Part shown: positions 28,776 to 36,513 of the stretch, piece by piece
Numbering within the stretch: position 1 is the first letter of the stretch
Layout: each line of letters begins with the position of its first letter
From: Pseudomonadales bacterium
GTDB lineage: Bacteria > Pseudomonadota > Gammaproteobacteria > Pseudomonadales > Pseudohongiellaceae
Assembly (NCBI GenBank): GCA_023254735.1
Contig: JALRKV010000063.1
Span: 1 to 61,314 of the forward strand
Direction of reading: 5' to 3'
DNA length: 61,314 nucleotides
The notes under the pieces: generated by a model
Told to the model about the DNA's origin: nothing
The model's input: only the letters and a program-made list of their open reading frames with translations
Databases searched by the model: none
Program-made: the position numbers and the translations under genes

Positions 28776-30416
28776 TTAGGCTGCATTCCACTGAGCCAAA
28801 AATGTCTCGAAATCCAACTGTGGCTCTGCTTCGAGTTTCGCCTGATCTGCTAGGGACTGCTTTGCAACCTTCTCGAACATTGCCTCGTCGGCTTGACTGA
28901 GCAAGGGCTGCGTTCCGCCATTAGGGCTTTCTAGCAGAGCTTCGTGTTGCCGCTGGGCGAGGGTTAACGCGAGCTGGAAGAACGAGAGCTCTTCATTTTG
29001 CATCTGAGCGAGCATCCGGCCAGACGGTGTTAGGTTCGAATCATTCAGTTTGTCGATCTGTGCCTGCAGGGCAGAGGCGTACTCAACGCCGAGGTCATCC
29101 GTGGCGCTGTGAATCGAATCCAAAAGGACAGCGGCGTGACCGAGCGACTCAAGAATAGTCGCAGCCCATTGGCGCATCGCGCGTGGTTTACCGTCCTCGG
29201 ACAGCATCAATGCCGGGTCTCGCCCCTGTTCGACAACCCGCGTGAGATTCTCAGCGACCTCAAAAAATTCCGCTTGATGACATTCAGGGCTTGGCGCGAG
29301 AAGGCAATGCACAAGGAAGGTGTCGAGAAATCTTATCTGCTCTGCGTCGATTCCTAAGGGTAGATAGGGATTGAGATCGAGTGCTCGCACTTCGATATAC
29401 TCGATGCCGCCTTCTTTCAATGCCGCCAGCGGTCGCTGCCCGCTTTTCACATTCCGTTTGGGCCGAATGGTGCTGTAGAACTCATTCTCGAGTTGCAGCA
29501 GATTGGCGTTTATCTGAAGCGGTTCGCCGTTGGGGCCGAGGCCGATGGCTTCGTATTCGGGATAGGGAGTGTGCATCGCCGTGTCCAGACACTCTGCGTA
29601 GTTATTGAGGTCGTTGTAGCAAACGAAAAGCGATTTTTGCGCTTCGCTCTTGTAGCCTAAATTGCCCATGCGCAGACAGGTGGCGTAGGGCAGGTAGAGG
29701 GAATGTGCGTCCAGTTCTTGCAGGCTATGCTCTCGGCCCCGAACAAAGCTTTTACATGCAGCGGGTGAAGCGCCGAAAAGGTACACAAGAAGCCAGGAGT
29801 AGCGATGGAAATTGCGAATGAGATGTAAATACTTGTTAGTGCGGAAATCCTGCAGCGAACCGGTGTCGCCACAGTGCTGCTGATACTGTGGCCAGAAGCT
29901 TTCGGGCATCGAGAAATTGTAGTGTATGCCCGCGATCGTCTGCATGATCTTTCCGTAGCGGTTGCTTAACCCCTCGCGGTAGAGTGTCTTAAGCCTGCCG
30001 AGGTTAGAAGTGCCGAACAGTGCGATCGGGATTTCGTCCTCACCGCCGAGGGCGCAGGGCATGCTCGAACCCCAGAGCATCTCTTGATTTTCGAGGCGAG
30101 TGAGGGTGAAGCGGTGGATGCCCTCGAGCATGCCAAGGCAGTCCTCGATGCGCTCGTAGGCGGGCGTAATAAACTCGAGTAGCGACTCAGAAAAATCGGT
30201 CGTGATATAGGGGTTAGTGAGCGTCGAACCGAGCGCCTCGGGATGAACCGATTGCGAAAGCGCACCCGTTGGACTCACCCTGAGGCTTTCTTTTTCGATG
30301 CCGCGGACGACGCCGCCCCAGCTTAAATCGAATGTGGCGAGCCTGTAGTAGTCGAGCGAAGCGGCAAGTGAGGGGCGGTCAGAAAAAGCCGCGTGTTTAG
30401 CAGAGGTGCTACTCAA
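28776..30416 (-). CDS. gshA: glutamate-cysteine ligase
   Basis: First enzyme of glutathione synthesis, 546 aa, of the gammaproteobacterial GshA type. Family blocks: GGVVRGIEKESLRVSPTGALS, TTDFSESLLEFITPAY, GIHYNFSMPESFWP, RNFHRYSWLLVYLFGASPA, and YIEVRALDLNPYLPLGID. Cytoplasmic and ATP-dependent. Its presence next to dsbB groups two thiol-redox genes. The start is ATG at 30416. Confidence 0.96.
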   Translation of the reverse strand: MSSTSAKHAAFSDRPSLAASLDYYRLATFDLSWGGVVRGIEKESLRVSPTGALSQSVHPEALGSTLTNPYITTDFSESLLEFITPAYERIEDCLGMLEGIHRFTLTRLENQEMLWGSSMPCALGGEDEIPIALFGTSNLGRLKTLYREGLSNRYGKIMQTIAGIHYNFSMPESFWPQYQQHCGDTGSLQDFRTNKYLHLIRNFHRYSWLLVYLFGASPAACKSFVRGREHSLQELDAHSLYLPYATCLRMGNLGYKSEAQKSLFVCYNDLNNYAECLDTAMHTPYPEYEAIGLGPNGEPLQINANLLQLENEFYSTIRPKRNVKSGQRPLAALKEGGIEYIEVRALDLNPYLPLGIDAEQIRFLDTFLVHCLLAPSPECHQAEFFEVAENLTRVVEQGRDPALMLSEDGKPRAMRQWAATILESLGHAAVLLDSIHSATDDLGVEYASALQAQIDKLNDSNLTPSGRMLAQMQNEELSFFQLALTLAQRQHEALLESPNGGTQPLLSQADEAMFEKVAKQSLADQAKLEAEPQLDFETFLAQWNAA

Positions 30417-30635
30417 GGCAATACCATCCTTTGCATATCGGAGCCTTGCTTTAGGTCCTCCGAATCATAGGCGCTCGTTGGGCAAAGTCGGGGTTAGCTC
30501 TGCGCAGACACCTCGCGCCGCTCCCCCTCGTTAGTTTGCCGCGAGTGCGGGTGGGCAAGCCTCGGCTAGCCCAAGAGCGCCGTATTATGGCAAAGAACAT
30601 TAAAATTCGCTAACAGCTTATTGCCTGTTTCCACA

Positions 30636-31046
30636 CTACTCGATTTGCTTAAATCGGTGGATTAGCCGCCGGTCTCTCTTGTTGGGTTTGGTGTTAGTCA
30701 TTAGCTGTGGCTGACTCTTGCGCTGCTCGCTTAGGCTCTCCCTAAGCTCGATGCTTTCAGCCGTCTCAGCATACAAACGCTGTGCCTCTGGTGCGCCGCG
30801 TCGCTGCTCGGATAATGCAGACACGACGACTGTACGTTCGTCGAATCCCTGTCTAAGGCGGATTTCCGCACCAACCTCGATTTCCTTACTGGGCTTGGCG
30901 CGAGTGCCGTCGCACTGTACTTTGCCACCTTCGATCGCCTGTTTGGCGAGGCTTCGTGTCTTGTAGAAGCGAGCAGCCCAAAGCCATTTATCGAGCCTGA
31001 GTCTGACTAAGTCGCTCTTCGTGTTGGGTTCTTGGGTCTTAGCCAT
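30636..31046 (-). CDS. hslR: ribosome-associated heat shock protein Hsp15 (S4 domain)
   Basis: A 136 aa RNA-binding protein with an N-terminal S4 domain (VRLRLDKWLWAARFYKTRSLAKQAIEGG) and a basic C-terminus (TNTKPNKRDRRLIHRFKQ). Hsp15 binds 50S subunits carrying a stalled nascent chain and helps rescue them. The yrfG-like gene lies 16 bases upstream on the same strand, the pairing seen in E. coli (yrfG-hslR), which strengthens both calls. Confidence 0.92.
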   Translation of the reverse strand: MAKTQEPNTKSDLVRLRLDKWLWAARFYKTRSLAKQAIEGGKVQCDGTRAKPSKEIEVGAEIRLRQGFDERTVVVSALSEQRRGAPEAQRLYAETAESIELRESLSEQRKSQPQLMTNTKPNKRDRRLIHRFKQIE

Positions 31047-31062
31047 GTCCTTAGATTAGTCC

Positions 31063-31737
31063 TTATTTGGCGGCGCTCGCGAGTCTCGACGGCAGGATAG
31101 ACGCGAAATCGTCAACCTGCGTGAACTCTCCAAGGGCCACTGCGGGGCGTTCGCTGTCGGGCTGACGAATTGCCATCAGATGGCCTATGCCTTCGCGCTG
31201 CGCCTGCCTGAGAACCGGCAATGAGTCATCGAAAAGCAGGGTGCGGGCAGGGTCATAGGCTTCGATGATCTGGAGTTTACCCCAGAAGCCATTGTTCTCC
31301 TTCGCGAGCGCGAGCTGGTGTGAGCTGATGCGTTGATGGAAATAGTCCGCAATAGCGGTATGCTGCATCTTCAGCGATAGGCTGTGCGGATGGGCATTGG
31401 TTACCAGAAGCACGCGCTTACCGAGAGCATTGAGTTGTTCTAGAAGTGCTTCAACATTGGGTCGAACGCGAATCTTATCGATGATCGTCTGTTTTAAGCC
31501 AGTGATGTCGACGCCTAACTCATCGCGCCAGTAATCGAGGCAATACCAGTCAAGGGTGCCGTAGACGCTTTCGGACTTGGCGGTGACGAACGCTATCGCC
31601 TCGTTGGGCGCGATCTGGTTTTGCTCGGCGTAGGTTAACGGCAAGAGATGCTGCCAGAAATAATTGTCGAAATGCAGGTCGAGCAGCGTGCCGTCCATAT
31701 CGAACATTACGGTGTCTATTTCATTCCATGGGGGCAT
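31063..31737 (-). CDS. yrfG: HAD-family nucleotidase, YrfG-like
   Basis: A 224 aa haloacid-dehalogenase-fold phosphatase. Motif I is DMDGTLLDLHFDNYFW (nucleophile and acid Asp), motif II is VTNAHP, and motif IV is LLFDDSLPVLRQA. E. coli YrfG (NudE-adjacent) hydrolyses purine nucleoside monophosphates such as GMP and IMP; the gene order with hslR supports orthology. Despite the fold's name, nothing indicates dehalogenation. It is divergent from cysQ with a 160-bp gap that contains a direct repeat. Confidence 0.86.
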   Translation of the reverse strand: MPPWNEIDTVMFDMDGTLLDLHFDNYFWQHLLPLTYAEQNQIAPNEAIAFVTAKSESVYGTLDWYCLDYWRDELGVDITGLKQTIIDKIRVRPNVEALLEQLNALGKRVLLVTNAHPHSLSLKMQHTAIADYFHQRISSHQLALAKENNGFWGKLQIIEAYDPARTLLFDDSLPVLRQAQREGIGHLMAIRQPDSERPAVALGEFTQVDDFASILPSRLASAAK

Positions 31738-31767
31738 TGTTTCTCCAACCGAGAGCGAAACGTTGAT

Positions 31768-31792
31768 GGTTAAAAGTTAGTGGTTAAAAGTT
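31768..31792. repeat. 11-bp direct repeat in the yrfG/cysQ divergent region
   Basis: GGTTAAAAGTT occurs at 31768-31778 and again at 31782-31792, separated by 3 bases, so the two copies are offset by 14 bp. It lies 31 bases upstream of the yrfG-like start. It could be a tandem regulator site or chance; no regulator is assigned. Confidence 0.5.
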
Positions 31793-31897
31793 GATGAATA
31801 AAAAAGCTGGCTAACTAAAATGATCTACGGGGCAGCTTAGCGCTATTCCTACTGTTATTCTACGCTGGACGTTTTTGACAACAAAAGGACACTCCTC

Positions 31898-32728
31898 GTG
31901 AGTCAGGCAGACATCAGCAAACACACCCTTAACGAGATGTGCCGAATAGCAGAGGCGGCTAGCGCAGAAATCCTCACGGTCTATAACAGCGCCGCGGATA
32001 TTGAAATCGAGCACAAAGCCGACGACTCTCCTCTGACGCTTGCCGATCGCCGCGCACATGAATTGATCGAGCGTGAGCTGCTCGCTTTCGCGCCGGATAT
32101 TCCTGTGCTGTCGGAGGAGTCATTGCAGCTGCCGTTTACCGAGCGGCAGACTTGGTCGCGCTATTGGCTAGTCGATCCCTTAGATGGCACCAAAGAGTTC
32201 ATCGGGCGCAACGGCGAATTCACAGTCAACATCGCGCTCATCGATAACGGCGTTGCACGGCTCGGTGTTGTTAGCGTGCCGGTAACAGGCGTAACCTACA
32301 GCGGAATTAACGATGCCGAGGCCCCTTGCGCGTGGAAAACAGAAAGCAGCGGCATGCGCCAGATAACAGTGGCAGCAATGGCCGGGCAGAAGATCAGAGT
32401 AGTCGCCAGCCGTCGCCATCGAGGCGAACGCCTCGAAGAAATGCTTGCTACTATCGACAAAGCATTAGGCGTCGGCGAAGTAGTGAGCATAGGCAGTTCG
32501 CTCAAAATGTGTCTGCTCGCAGAGGGAGCGGCAGACATTTACCCTCGGCTGGCGCCCACGAGCGAATGGGATACGGCAGCCGCGCAGGCGATTCTCGCCG
32601 CAGCGGGTGGTGAAATCGTCGATCTAGGTTTTATGCCGCTGCGTTACAATCAGAAAGACAGTCTCCTCAATCCTGAGTTTATTGCTTTAGGTGACCGCGC
32701 TTACGACTGGCAGGCGTTGCTGCGCTGA
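31898..32728 (+). CDS. cysQ: 3'(2'),5'-bisphosphate nucleotidase
   Basis: Inositol-monophosphatase-fold enzyme, 276 aa, that removes the 3' phosphate from PAP (and PAPS), preventing PAP build-up during sulfate assimilation and sulfotransfer. Metal-site motifs are SEES, DPLDGTKEFIGRNGEF and WDTAAAQAILAAAGG. The start is GTG at 31898 with AAGGAC upstream. It is membrane-associated in E. coli, but no membrane segment is seen here. Confidence 0.93.
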   Translation: MSQADISKHTLNEMCRIAEAASAEILTVYNSAADIEIEHKADDSPLTLADRRAHELIERELLAFAPDIPVLSEESLQLPFTERQTWSRYWLVDPLDGTKEFIGRNGEFTVNIALIDNGVARLGVVSVPVTGVTYSGINDAEAPCAWKTESSGMRQITVAAMAGQKIRVVASRRHRGERLEEMLATIDKALGVGEVVSIGSSLKMCLLAEGAADIYPRLAPTSEWDTAAAQAILAAAGGEIVDLGFMPLRYNQKDSLLNPEFIALGDRAYDWQALLR

Positions 32729-32858
32729 GAGCAACAGTCGCAAAACTCGCATGAGCAAAGTTCAGAGCTGCCGCTAAGCACGCGGGCCGAAATAAACCTA
32801 AGAAAAAAATAGAGAAGATTAGAGAAGATAGAAAGATAAATAGAGAAAAAACCAAAGA

Positions 32859-32892
32859 GCTCCGCGAACAAAACAGATGCAACCGGCGGAGC
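32859..32892. other. hairpin in a purine-rich spacer before the DUF885 gene
   Basis: GCTCCGC (32859-32865) pairs with GCGGAGC (32886-32892) around a 20-base loop. It follows a strongly purine-rich plus strand (32800-32860) that includes two tandem 10-mers (AGAGAAGATT, AGAGAAGATA at 32811-32830). It may be a terminator of cysQ without a T-tract, or a 5' leader structure of the next gene. Confidence 0.35.
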
Positions 32893-32922
32893 AGCAACCA
32901 CTAACTTGTAAGGGAATCAGTC

Positions 32923-34788
32923 ATGTCAAAAGTCACACTAAGCCGCCGCCTGCTTCAGGCAATTGGGATGCTGTTAGTGGGCACACTTGTCGCGTGTTCC
33001 GAACCGACAGAGAGTCAACCCGAAGCAGTCTCCGCTGCCCCCCAGCAGACTGAGACGCAGCGATTGAATGTCTGGCTTGATGAGCAATATGCCGAACAGT
33101 TAGAAGCAAGCCCGATGACCAAAACATCGCTGGGCGATAAAACCGACTATGATCAACTCGATGATTTTTCACTCGCCGCCGAGCAGAGAGACCTCGAATG
33201 GCTGCGTGAGAGTGTGTCCACAATGCAAAGCGAGTTCGACTACGCCGAACTCAATGATGACGGGAAACTGTCCTACGACATGTGGAAGTTCTCATTAGAG
33301 CGCGCAGAAGCGGGAGTGCCTTACAGACAGCACGGGTACATCTTCGGACGCGGTGGCCCCCATGCCTACCTGCCTAACTTTCTGATTAATTTTCACCGCG
33401 TAGACACGGTCGCTGATCTCGACGCCTACGTTTCAAGACTGAAAGAGATTGACCGCGTGTTTGCCCAACTGTTGGAGCGCTCTCGCGCCGCATCTGCCGC
33501 GGGTATCCGGCAGCCCCGATTCGGCTACGATTTTGCGCTGGCAGAAATCGAAAGGGTGACAGCGGGCGCGCCGTTCAGCAACAGTGATAGCTCCCCCAAC
33601 TCGCCGCTCTGGACAGATTTACAGTCGAAAACCACTGCATTAATCGACGAAGGATTACTTAGTGCTGAAGAGGCTCAGGTCTATTCGCAACAAATTCAGG
33701 CGTTGCTCGCGGGCGAAGTGAAAACCGCCTACGAGGAGGTGGCGGCGTGGCTGCGCGAAGATCGAGAACTGGCGAGCGAAGAAGCCCAGGGCGTCTGGGC
33801 ACTTCCCGACGGTGAGGCGTTCTATAACTACCGTCTCGCGCAGATGACGACAGTCGATCTTACTGCAGAGGAAATTCATCAAATAGGCTTGGACGAGGTT
33901 GCGCGAATTCAAGGCGAAATGGAAACCATTAAGCAGCAGGTCGGTTTCGATGGCAGCCTGCAAGAATTCTTCACCTTCATGCGCGAGGATGAACAGTTCT
34001 ATTTTCCCAACACCGATGAAGGTAGGCAGGATTACCTCGATCTTAACAATCAATATTTAGACGCCATTGCGCTTAAATTGCCTGATTACTTCGGTCGTCT
34101 ACCCAAGGCGGCACTCGAAGTGCGACGCGTTGAGGCGTTTCGGGAGCAGGCCGGAGGCGCCCAGCATTACAGCGCAGGCACGCCCGACGGTTCGCGACCT
34201 GGCGTGTTCTATTCGCACATGAGCGATATGTCGACGTTGCCTATTTTCCAACTCGAGGACGTTGCCTATCACGAGGGTAGCCCTGGGCATCACATGCAGA
34301 TTTCGATACAACAAGAACTCGAAGACGTGCCGAGATTTAGGACTCAGTATCGTACTACAGCCTATACGGAAGGCTGGGGTCTCTACTCTGAGTGGTTAGC
34401 GAAAGAGATGGGTGGCTTCGAGGACCCGTATTCTGATTTCGGTCGCTTAGGTGGAGAAATTTGGCGTGCGATTCGACTCGTTGTCGATACCGGAATTCAC
34501 TCAAAGCGTTGGACCGAGGAAGAAGCGGTGCAGTATTTCCTCGCTAATTCGCCGCAAGCCGAGGGCGCGGTTCGTTCCGAGATAAAACGCTATATCGCAA
34601 CACCGGGTCAGGCAACTGCCTATAAAATCGGAATGTTGAAAATTCAAGAAGTGCGCCTTAACGCGGAGCAGGCGTTAGGAGAGTCGTTCGATATTCGAGA
34701 ATTTCATGACATCGTCTTGGGTGCCGGTGCGCTCCCGCTGCCCTTGCTTGAGGCGCGCGTTGACCGCTGGATTACCGAATCGTTGTAA
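32923..34788 (+). CDS. DUF885 family lipoprotein
   Basis: A 621 aa exported protein of the DUF885 family. The signal peptide ends in the lipobox LVAC (Cys25), so it is a lipoprotein, and Ser at +2 favours the outer membrane. The family block VAYHEGSPGHHMQISIQQEL contains a His-Glu-x5-His-His pattern, and TAYTEGWGLYSEWLAKEMG follows, together resembling a zinc metallopeptidase site; these motifs underlie the proposal that DUF885 proteins are peptidases. AAGGGA precedes the ATG. A serine-hydrolase gene follows 32 bases later, probably co-transcribed. Substrate unknown. Confidence 0.88.
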   Translation: MSKVTLSRRLLQAIGMLLVGTLVACSEPTESQPEAVSAAPQQTETQRLNVWLDEQYAEQLEASPMTKTSLGDKTDYDQLDDFSLAAEQRDLEWLRESVSTMQSEFDYAELNDDGKLSYDMWKFSLERAEAGVPYRQHGYIFGRGGPHAYLPNFLINFHRVDTVADLDAYVSRLKEIDRVFAQLLERSRAASAAGIRQPRFGYDFALAEIERVTAGAPFSNSDSSPNSPLWTDLQSKTTALIDEGLLSAEEAQVYSQQIQALLAGEVKTAYEEVAAWLREDRELASEEAQGVWALPDGEAFYNYRLAQMTTVDLTAEEIHQIGLDEVARIQGEMETIKQQVGFDGSLQEFFTFMREDEQFYFPNTDEGRQDYLDLNNQYLDAIALKLPDYFGRLPKAALEVRRVEAFREQAGGAQHYSAGTPDGSRPGVFYSHMSDMSTLPIFQLEDVAYHEGSPGHHMQISIQQELEDVPRFRTQYRTTAYTEGWGLYSEWLAKEMGGFEDPYSDFGRLGGEIWRAIRLVVDTGIHSKRWTEEEAVQYFLANSPQAEGAVRSEIKRYIATPGQATAYKIGMLKIQEVRLNAEQALGESFDIREFHDIVLGAGALPLPLLEARVDRWITESL

Positions 34789-34820
34789 GCCCGTTTATTC
34801 TTATTGTGAGGTTCATTGCT

Positions 34821-36113
34821 ATGCCTAAGACCCATTGCCCACTGCGCAATAGACGTTTAGGCGTCGCATTGCTCACAGCAATTTCATTCTCCGCCTCGTT
34901 TATTTCTGCTAACTCCTACGCTGCAGAAGTCGTAATCCCCGAGAGTGTTGGCATGTCGAGCGCAGCACTTAATAGCGCAACCGAAAGACTGCAGAGGCAT
35001 ATCGATGAGGGTGACATCGCCGGTGTCGTCGCTGCGGTCGCGCGGGATGGCAAGCTTGTGTACCAAGTTGCGCTCGGAAATCTCGATAAAGAAAACGGAC
35101 TTGCTATGCGCGAAGATGCGCTATTTCGCATCTATTCGATGTCGCGCGAAATAACGAGCGTCGCGGCGCTGCGTTTATACGAACAAGGTGCGTTTGAATT
35201 CGACGATCCTGTCGCGAAATACCTGCCGGAATTTTCGGACCAGCGCGTCCTGCTCGATTCAGAGTCGACTGACCTCGGCGCGACGCGACCACGCGTGGGC
35301 GAGATGACGATTGCACATTTGCTGACCCATACCTCAGGTTTAGGTAGCCGCAGCTCGGCCCTCTACCGCGAGAACAATGTACGCGATCGTGCACAGAGCC
35401 TCGACGCGATGGTGACTAAGGCGGCGCGGGTTCCTCTGTTTCAAGATCCGGGCAAAGAATTTCGCTACGGCATACACGCAACTATTGTCGGTAAGCTAAT
35501 CGAAGTTTGGTCGGGCCAGAGCTTCGAAGACTATCTTCAGCAAAACCTTCTCGCGCCGTTGGGAATGAGTAGCACGCTGTTCTGGGCAGACGGAGAAGAT
35601 GCGAATCGCTTAGCGCAGCTCTATCGGCCGGACAATGGCGAATTGCGCCCTTACGCCATAGAAAGCGTCCCCTGGACTCAAAAGCCCGAGCTGATCGAAG
35701 GGGGAGTCGGACTGCTCTCTTCGGTGCCCGATTTCTTGCGCTTCTCACAGATGATCTTGGACCGAGGGAAGATTCCGGGCTCCGAGGAGAGAGTGATAAG
35801 CGAAACGACTGCCGCGTTGATTTATGAAAATGCTGTCCCCGAGGCGGCAATGCCAATAGGAGATAGCCGCTACTGGCTTGGTTCGGGCTGGAGCCTCGGC
35901 GGCTTTAACGTCGTCTTAGACCCCGCGACCTACGACTACCCAGTGTCAAAGGGCACGATTTGGTGGGACGGTTCGGCGGGAACGCGCTTTTTTATCGATC
36001 CCGTGGAGGGCACGGTGATCGTTATCATGGCTCAGGTTTCACCCTCGAACGGTGGCGGGTTTAGAGAAAATTTCAGTCGTCTTGTAGATGCGGCTATTGT
36101 CGAGAGGCGCTAG
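34821..36113 (+). CDS. beta-lactamase-fold serine hydrolase with SxxR instead of SxxK
   Basis: Exported protein of the beta-lactamase/class C esterase family (PF00144 type), 430 aa from ATG at 34821 (GAGG 9 bases upstream). The signal peptide ends near SANSYA. The motif that should be S-x-x-K reads Ser106-Met-Ser-Arg109 in FRIYSMSREITS; the Arg codon is CGC at 35145-35147. The Tyr region reads EFRYGIHATIVGKL, and GSAGTRFFIDP replaces the KTG-like block. It may be an esterase with altered general base, or a non-catalytic binding protein. A beta-lactam substrate is unlikely. The 3' end overlaps the convergent hypothetical gene by 20 bases. Confidence 0.87.
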   Translation: MPKTHCPLRNRRLGVALLTAISFSASFISANSYAAEVVIPESVGMSSAALNSATERLQRHIDEGDIAGVVAAVARDGKLVYQVALGNLDKENGLAMREDALFRIYSMSREITSVAALRLYEQGAFEFDDPVAKYLPEFSDQRVLLDSESTDLGATRPRVGEMTIAHLLTHTSGLGSRSSALYRENNVRDRAQSLDAMVTKAARVPLFQDPGKEFRYGIHATIVGKLIEVWSGQSFEDYLQQNLLAPLGMSSTLFWADGEDANRLAQLYRPDNGELRPYAIESVPWTQKPELIEGGVGLLSSVPDFLRFSQMILDRGKIPGSEERVISETTAALIYENAVPEAAMPIGDSRYWLGSGWSLGGFNVVLDPATYDYPVSKGTIWWDGSAGTRFFIDPVEGTVIVIMAQVSPSNGGGFRENFSRLVDAAIVERR

Positions 36114-36495
36114 CTGTCGGCTTTTTTTCTCGCAGTCGGCGTTCGGTAAAACCGGTGGCTAGGAGAATATTCTCACCGAGTATACGACTAAAAAATTCCT
36201 CCATCTCTGTCATCAGCAAATTTTTATCAACATTGCGCATCTGCAGCGACTGCTCCGGAGAGAAGCTTAAGAGTCTATTATTTAGTTCGGCGGAGTACCT
36301 CGCAGGGAGAAACTTATTGCTTTTGGTGCGAAAGCTACTCTCGATCAGTGCAGCCGCCCGGCCGTCGACGTAACCTTTACGTATTGCGTTATTCTGATCG
36401 TCTTTAACCGGGCCTGCCTTAGTCAGTGCGTTCCGCAGTGTGATAAAGTCGGCGCGCAAAGGTGTTGATGTTCGTGACGCGCACTGCGACTGCAT
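36094..36495 (-). CDS. hypothetical protein
   Basis: Unrecognised protein of 133 aa from ATG at 36495; an in-frame start at 36576 would overlap the divergent acyl-CoA dehydrogenase gene and is less likely. No signal peptide or membrane helix. The sequence is mixed alpha-type with charged residues, including LLSFSPEQSLQMRNVDKNL and MEEFFSRILGENILLATGF, and ends in a basic tail (ERRLREKK). Codon use and the absence of any other gene in the 400-bp gap argue that it is real. It is divergent from the acyl-CoA cluster with only 18 bases between starts, so it could be a regulator or partner; no domain supports either. Confidence 0.55.
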   Translation of the reverse strand: MQSQCASRTSTPLRADFITLRNALTKAGPVKDDQNNAIRKGYVDGRAAALIESSFRTKSNKFLPARYSAELNNRLLSFSPEQSLQMRNVDKNLLMTEMEEFFSRILGENILLATGFTERRLREKKPTASASRQ

Positions 36496-36513
36496 TGTGA
36501 GTTTCAAACGAAA

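Noticed and set aside
31063..31737. HAD protein as a haloacid dehalogenase linked to the halohydrin system
   Set aside because: The motif I sequence DMDGT is that of phosphatases, and gene order with hslR marks it as YrfG.
32679..32897. Leu/Phe/Ser-rich minus-strand open frame (72 codons)
   Set aside because: It is the complement of a purine-rich spacer and overlaps the end of cysQ; composition alone explains its hydrophobic look.
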